Shown piece after piece: positions 14,414 to 18,066 of a DNA stretch of 18,066 nt. The notes below the pieces were generated by a model. That model ran no database searches, was not told the DNA's origin, and saw only the letters and a list, made by a program, of their open reading frames with translations. Each line of letters starts with the position of its first letter. Position 1 is the first letter of the stretch. The position numbers and the translations under genes were made by a program. Origin of the DNA: Solobacterium sp. (GTDB taxonomy: Bacteria > Bacillota_I > Bacilli_A > Erysipelotrichales > Erysipelotrichaceae); assembly GCA_017543005.1 (NCBI GenBank), contig JAFWEA010000056.1, positions 1 through 18,066 of the forward strand. The letters are read 5' to 3'.

Positions 14414-15712
14414 ATGAATACTGTACAGATCAGAACCGCACAGGGCATCCTGGAAGGTGAACAGCGGGAGAACCTGATGATCTTCCGCGGCGTGCCGTAT
14501 GCCAAGCCGCCGGTCAATGAACTGCGCTGGCATGCCCCGCAGCCGGCAGAAGCGTGGGACGGTGTCCGTTCCGCCCTTTCCTTCGGCCCGGCCGCCCCGC
14601 AGCCGGATATGGCCGCAAATCCGTTCTACGGCAAGGAATTCTATACGGATCCCCGTTATCCCCTGCCGGAACAGAGTGAAGACTGTCTGTATCTGAATAT
14701 CTGGGCTCCCCCGGTCAGTGAAGAGAAGAAGTACCCGGTTGCGGTATGGATTCACGGCGGTGCCTTTGATCATGGCTTCGGTCATGAAATGGAATTTGAC
14801 GGGGAAGCGTATGCCCGGGAAGGTGTCATTCTTGTCACCATCAACTATCGGGTCGGCATCCTCGGTTTCCTCGCCCTGCCGGAACTGGCGGAACAGGATG
14901 AACATCACAGCACCGGCAACTACGGTATTCTGGACCAGATCCAGGCCCTGAAGTGGGTGCAGGAGAATATCGGTGCCTTCGGCGGTGATCCGGACCAGGT
15001 CACGGTCTTCGGTCAGAGTGCCGGGGCAATCAGCACCCAGACCCTGCTGAGCTCCCCGTTATGCAAAGGCCTGTTCCACCGGGCCATCATGCAGAGCGGT
15101 GCCGGCTATCACAACAACCTGACATCTGCCCGCACGATGGATCATGCCGGCCATGTCAGCCTGCTGGCCATGAACCTGCTCGGGGCAGAGACCCTCGATG
15201 ACATGTACCGCATGCCGGCGGAGAAGTTCGTGGAGATCCTGCCGGAGCTCTACAGTCATATCGGCGGTCTGGCTTTCCGGCCGACCATTGACGGCTATGT
15301 CCTCGATGAAGATCTGAATGAGGTCATCCGCCATGACCGGCAGATGCCGGTCCCGGTCATGATCGGCACCACTGCCGATGACATCACCGTCGATCCGAAG
15401 CGCGATGCCCAGGACGGCCCGCTGTACCTCGGCTGCATCAACTTTGCCTTTGTCCATCCCTCGCAGACCTATGTGTATTACTTCACCCACCGGCTGCCGG
15501 GTGATGATGCCGGGGCCTTCCATTCGTCCGAACTGTGGTATACGTTCGGCACACTGAACCGCTGCTGGCGGCCGATGACACCGCATGATTCCCTGCTCAG
15601 CCGGCGGATCATCGGTTACTGGACTTCCTTCATGAAGACCGGCATCCCGGATTACTACTGGCCGGCCTGCAACCACGAACAGAAGATCCCGTACATTAAA
15701 ACCCTCGAATAA
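14414..15712 (+). CDS. type-B carboxylesterase (alpha/beta hydrolase)
   Basis: A 432-residue protein of the carboxylesterase type-B family, relative of para-nitrobenzyl esterases. Visible are FRGVPYAKPPVNELRW near the start, the SEDCLYLNIW signature (88-97), the oxyanion loop IHGGAF (113-118), the nucleophile elbow VFGQSAGA (Ser202), a likely acid near D322/D323 in GTTADD, and the catalytic histidine in AGAFHSSELWYTFG (H370). It is somewhat shorter than the 480-550 residues of classical members, but all catalytic parts are present. No signal peptide, so probably cytoplasmic. The ATG at 14414 is preferred over a GTG at 14399 because GAGG precedes it by 9 bases. Single-gene unit between tRNA-Asn and a bidirectional terminator; the physiological ester is unknown. 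Confidence 0.92.
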   Translation: MNTVQIRTAQGILEGEQRENLMIFRGVPYAKPPVNELRWHAPQPAEAWDGVRSALSFGPAAPQPDMAANPFYGKEFYTDPRYPLPEQSEDCLYLNIWAPPVSEEKKYPVAVWIHGGAFDHGFGHEMEFDGEAYAREGVILVTINYRVGILGFLALPELAEQDEHHSTGNYGILDQIQALKWVQENIGAFGGDPDQVTVFGQSAGAISTQTLLSSPLCKGLFHRAIMQSGAGYHNNLTSARTMDHAGHVSLLAMNLLGAETLDDMYRMPAEKFVEILPELYSHIGGLAFRPTIDGYVLDEDLNEVIRHDRQMPVPVMIGTTADDITVDPKRDAQDGPLYLGCINFAFVHPSQTYVYYFTHRLPGDDAGAFHSSELWYTFGTLNRCWRPMTPHDSLLSRRIIGYWTSFMKTGIPDYYWPACNHEQKIPYIKTLE

Positions 15713-15726
15713 AATATACTCGAATG

Positions 15727-15755
15727 AAAAGGATTCCCTGCGGAATCCTTTTTTT
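15727..15755. terminator. bidirectional terminator between convergent genes
   Basis: Perfect 11-bp stem (15727-15737 with 15742-15752) with T-run to 15755 for the esterase, and on the minus strand TTTT-rich sequence for the MBL-fold gene, whose stop codon begins in the same T-run. Confidence 0.85.
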
Positions 15756-16435
15756 CAGCTTTCTTCAATGAACCGGATCAGTTCTTCCTTGGTCTGGGGC
15801 TGCCAGTGGCCGCTGACGGCTGTTTCAAACGGCAGACTTTCCAGCAGTTCGATCATCTGGTGCGCCTTGTGCGGATCCACGTGCCAGTCGGGATAGACCC
15901 CGCAGGCCGCATCACCGAGCAAAAGCACCTTCTCTTCCGGGATCAGCACATACGTCGAATCCTCCGTATGCGGTGAGGGACCGCGGAACAATACCGCCGT
16001 GATCCCGCCAAGGTCAATCATCATCTGCCCGTCAAAGACCAGATCAGCTGTGCCGACCCGCATTTCCTGTCCCGGGGCATACTCCAGAGCAATGGACGGC
16101 TCCATGGCCATCAGCTGCCGGGCATAGTCCGGTGACATGTTTTTCTGCACCTCACGCAGGCACTGATCGGTTTCCATGTTGGCAATCGAGATGCCGTGAA
16201 TCCATGGCAGGGCGAAGCTGTGATCCCAGTGCCAGTGAGTCAGCACGGTAAAGTCAGGCAGCGGTTTCCGGGCCTTCTGCAGGGCCTCATAGAACTCCTG
16301 CAGGTGCAGGGAGGAATGGCCTGCATCCACGGCCATGGTGTATTTTTCGCCCTGGATATAGCCCAGGATCGGCCGATCACGCTCGTCCTCAAACGGGGCC
16401 AGCAGGATGTGCTCACTCCACTGTGTCAGTTCCAT
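15755..16435 (-). CDS. metallo-beta-lactamase-fold hydrolase
   Basis: A 226-residue MBL-fold protein. The metal-binding signature HWHWDH is at residues 67-72 (H67, H69, D71, H72), with further ligands likely at H156 (SPHTEDS), D175 (LLLGDAACG) and H210 (SGHW). No signal peptide, so this is a cytoplasmic hydrolase of the glyoxalase-II-like superfamily and not a secreted antibiotic lactamase. Substrate unknown. The ATG overlaps the 3' end of the upstream UPF0158-GNAT gene by 23 bases, with GGGAG inside that gene, so the two are co-translated. The gene ends at the bidirectional terminator. Confidence 0.88.
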   Translation of the reverse strand: MELTQWSEHILLAPFEDERDRPILGYIQGEKYTMAVDAGHSSLHLQEFYEALQKARKPLPDFTVLTHWHWDHSFALPWIHGISIANMETDQCLREVQKNMSPDYARQLMAMEPSIALEYAPGQEMRVGTADLVFDGQMMIDLGGITAVLFRGPSPHTEDSTYVLIPEEKVLLLGDAACGVYPDWHVDPHKAHQMIELLESLPFETAVSGHWQPQTKEELIRFIEES

Positions 16436-17309
16436 CTGCCTCTCCCTTTGTCAGCCGGATATGTTCGATGCGGCCATAGCCGTTCTTATTCAGGAACTGC
16501 CGGGCAACCCGGTTGTCCGGGCCGATATCCGCAAAGACCTGTGCCTTGCTTTCTTCGGCCAGTTCGGCGGCCCGCTGCAGCAGCAGGGAACCGATACCAT
16601 GCCGGCGGAAATCCTTTTTCACATACAGGTGGCTGATCAGGCAGTCAACGCCGATGGCGGCTGTGACAAAGCCGACCGGCTGGCCGCTCTGCACCGCCGA
16701 AAGGACGGTATCCCCTCTTTCCAGGGCTTCTTCCAGCAGGTCCCTGGCCAGTTCCAGATCCGCGTCATCAGTGAGTTTCATTTCCTTCAGATAGGCCGCG
16801 GCCAGGAGTACAGTGCCGACCAGGTTCTTCCGGTTGATCTCGACTATGCGGATATTCTGTTCCGTGGTGCGGACCATGACCGGCTCTTCATCTTCTTCCG
16901 CTTCGTCCTCGTCTTCTGCCGGTGCCAGCGGCTTTTCATCGTAGTATTCCAGGCCGTTTTCCAGGCACCAGTCAATCGCCTTCCAGCGGTACGCCTGTTC
17001 CTTGTAGCGATACCAGTCGGCGGTCAGATCAAACCGCTCGCAGGTCGCCCGGAACATGCGGAACGCCCCGCGGCCGCGGATCGCGTTGCCCAGCCACTCC
17101 CTGGCCTCATCATCCTTCACCTGTTCGATGAAGTCCTCCATGATGCCGTAATCGTTGATTTCATAGTGATCCGGCAGGGCAATCAGGTCATGATTCTCAT
17201 TGCGCTCATGACTGCCGACAAACCGATCCGTGTCGACATCATACCAGTAACTCTCTTCCCCTGACGTCATATCCAGGGCATCCATGACATCCTGCAGATT
17301 TACTTTCAT
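16413..17309 (-). CDS. UPF0158 domain fused to a GNAT acetyltransferase
   Basis: A 298-residue two-domain protein. Residues 1-125 resemble UPF0158, a family of unknown function (LPDHYEINDYGIMEDFIEQV; LGNAIRGRGAFRMFR at 73-87; AIDWCLENGLEYYDE). Residues 126-143 are a very acidic linker. Residues 150-290 are a GNAT N-acetyltransferase with the acetyl-CoA loop in LYVKKDFRRHGIGSLLLQRA (Q/RxxGxG as RRHGIG, about 235-240) and FLNKNGYGRIEHI near the end. The ATG at 17309 follows AAGGA by 7 bases. It overlaps the MBL-fold gene downstream, suggesting a shared pathway. The acceptor substrate is unknown. Confidence 0.85.
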   Translation of the reverse strand: MKVNLQDVMDALDMTSGEESYWYDVDTDRFVGSHERNENHDLIALPDHYEINDYGIMEDFIEQVKDDEAREWLGNAIRGRGAFRMFRATCERFDLTADWYRYKEQAYRWKAIDWCLENGLEYYDEKPLAPAEDEDEAEEDEEPVMVRTTEQNIRIVEINRKNLVGTVLLAAAYLKEMKLTDDADLELARDLLEEALERGDTVLSAVQSGQPVGFVTAAIGVDCLISHLYVKKDFRRHGIGSLLLQRAAELAEESKAQVFADIGPDNRVARQFLNKNGYGRIEHIRLTKGEADGTDTVE

Positions 17310-17345
17310 GTTTCATTCCTTCTTTCCTGTTCAGCGTATCACATC

Positions 17346-17374
17346 AAAAAGAGCCGGATCAACTACCGGACTCT
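17346..17374 (-). terminator. terminator overlapping the 3' end of the methyltransferase gene
   Basis: Stem of AGAG and CCGG paired with CCGG and CTCT around one bulged base (17350-17357 with 17366-17374), 8-base loop, then five T (17350-17346) on the minus strand. The right arm includes the last codons of the methyltransferase gene. Confidence 0.7.
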
Positions 17375-17956
17375 TCTCGCAAACGCAATGCCGTCACCGA
17401 TCTCCGCATGATATTCCACCGCAAACCGCGGCTCCACCATGAGCCAGTTGCGGAAACTGCGGATCTTGGCCGTCATCTGTCTGGTGCTGCGGTTGTGGGT
17501 CAGTTCGGGATGGTCCACAATCCCGTGAAAGCAGAGATTGTCAAACACGAAGACCGTGCCCTTGCGGGAATTCGCAAAGAAATGCTCCAGATAGCGGCGG
17601 TACTGCGACTTGGCCGCATCCACGAAGATCAGGTCATAGATCTCATCTGTCTGATAGTCCATGGCATCGGTCAGATGGACCCGGATCCGGTCGGCCAGGC
17701 CGGCCGCGGTGATATTCGCTTCCGCCTGCGCTGCCATCTGCGGATCGATTTCCAGTGTATCCACGGTAATATCCGGGCGCACCATGGCCATGTTCATGGC
17801 CGAATAGCCGACTGCCGTCCCGAGTTCCAGGATCTTGCGGATCTTTTCATGCCGGCGGATATAGTCCAAAAGGCTGCTGAGGCCGTCCTCCATCATGACC
17901 GGCACATGGTTCTGGCGCGCTTCTTCGCCAAGTTTTTCCAGTTCTTCCTCAGTCAT
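17363..17956 (-). CDS. class I SAM-dependent O-methyltransferase, TrmR/YrrM-like
   Basis: A 197-residue methyltransferase of the caffeoyl-CoA-like family. LGEEARQNHVPVMMEDG (9-25) is the family lead-in, ILELGTAVGYSA (42-53) binds SAM, TLEID (67-71) carries the ribose-binding acid, and FVDAAK (111-116) and FDNL (138-141) are the metal/catalytic motifs. The nearest known relative in Bacillus is TrmR (YrrM), which methylates 5-hydroxyuridine in tRNA. That exact role is an inference. I chose the ATG at 17956, which overlaps the stop of the upstream gene by 8 bases. Starts further upstream would add 20 residues unlike the family. The product lacks about 20 residues seen at the N-terminus of the Bacillus protein. 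Confidence 0.85.
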   Translation of the reverse strand: MTEEELEKLGEEARQNHVPVMMEDGLSSLLDYIRRHEKIRKILELGTAVGYSAMNMAMVRPDITVDTLEIDPQMAAQAEANITAAGLADRIRVHLTDAMDYQTDEIYDLIFVDAAKSQYRRYLEHFFANSRKGTVFVFDNLCFHGIVDHPELTHNRSTRQMTAKIRSFRNWLMVEPRFAVEYHAEIGDGIAFARRVR

Positions 17957-18066
17957 TGTCCACCAGGTCCAGATGATTGATATCAAGGCTGTAGATGACG
18001 TTTTTCCGCTCGACAATGACCCGCATCCGGCGGCACAGTTCTTCGTCCTTCCGGATGTTTTCGAGC
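17949..18066 (-). CDS. 3' end of an unidentified leftward gene, cut by the window edge
   Basis: An open frame with no start inside the window enters from the right edge and encodes the last 38 residues of a protein. It is charged and helical-looking, beginning LENIRKDEELCRRMRVIVE and ending INHLDLVDND. Its TGA (17951-17949) lies within the first codons of the methyltransferase gene. The tight 8-base overlap, with the methyltransferase ribosome site inside this frame, makes it likely to be real. I do not recognise the family. Confidence 0.6.
   Translation of the reverse strand, partial: LENIRKDEELCRRMRVIVERKNVIYSLDINHLDLVDND

Noticed and set aside
15755..16435. Antibiotic-resistance beta-lactamase
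   Set aside because: It has the MBL fold signature but no secretion signal and no specific lactamase features; the genomic setting is housekeeping.
1..18066. CRISPR array or large tandem repeat
   Set aside because: Scanning by eye found no regularly spaced direct repeats; only terminator hairpins and the IS-associated repeats were seen.

Overview
The window looks like chromosomal DNA from a fermentative, probably anaerobic Bacillota (Firmicutes) bacterium. The grounds are strong AGGAGG-type ribosome sites, many intrinsic terminators, an anaerobic citrate lyase cluster with a CitMHS-type transporter, and a phospho-beta-glucoside pathway. Most genes are fairly GC-rich; the IS110 element and the intergenic segments are visibly AT-richer. 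I cannot name the genus; an erysipelotrichial or clostridial gut bacterium would fit.

Layout. (1) 1-2673: only the start codon of a leftward gene is inside the left edge. Next come a leftward ROK sugar kinase and a GH1 6-phospho-beta-glucosidase, with their own promoter and terminator. (2) 2695-10420: a citrate fermentation locus. A LysR regulator and citrate lyase ligase (citC) run leftward. Divergently, citD-citE-citF (acyl carrier, beta and alpha subunits, with 4-base ATGA overlaps), a CitMHS transporter and a fused citX-citG run rightward. A strong terminator lies between the transporter and citXG. A palindromic candidate LysR operator sits in the divergent intergenic region. (3) About 10430-12080: an intact-looking IS110-family element. 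It has a DEDD transposase and a roughly 340-base structured leader that is a good candidate for a bridge RNA. (4) 12113-14062: a small putative lipoprotein and a three-part TlpA-like thioredoxin-fold protein without a signal peptide, both leftward. (5) 14217-14292: tRNA-Asn(GTT), leftward, with promoter and terminator. (6) 14414-15712: a rightward type-B carboxylesterase, convergent with an MBL-fold hydrolase and a UPF0158-GNAT fusion protein that overlap each other on the minus strand. (7) Right edge: a TrmR/YrrM-like O-methyltransferase, overlapped by the 3' end of an unidentified leftward gene.

How the genes work together. The transporter imports citrate (probably metal-citrate). CitG and CitX, fused in one chain, make and attach the 2'-(5''-phosphoribosyl)-3'-dephospho-CoA group to CitD. 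CitC acetylates that group to activate the enzyme, and CitDEF splits citrate into acetate and oxaloacetate. No oxaloacetate decarboxylase or malic enzyme is in the window, so oxaloacetate must be handled elsewhere. The kinase and GH1 pair would phosphorylate and cleave beta-glucosides, or recycle glucose released from them.

Nothing here is clearly a wholly new system. The best leads are the IS110 leader RNA, the terminator ahead of citXG, the UPF0158-GNAT fusion and the unusual TlpA-like protein.
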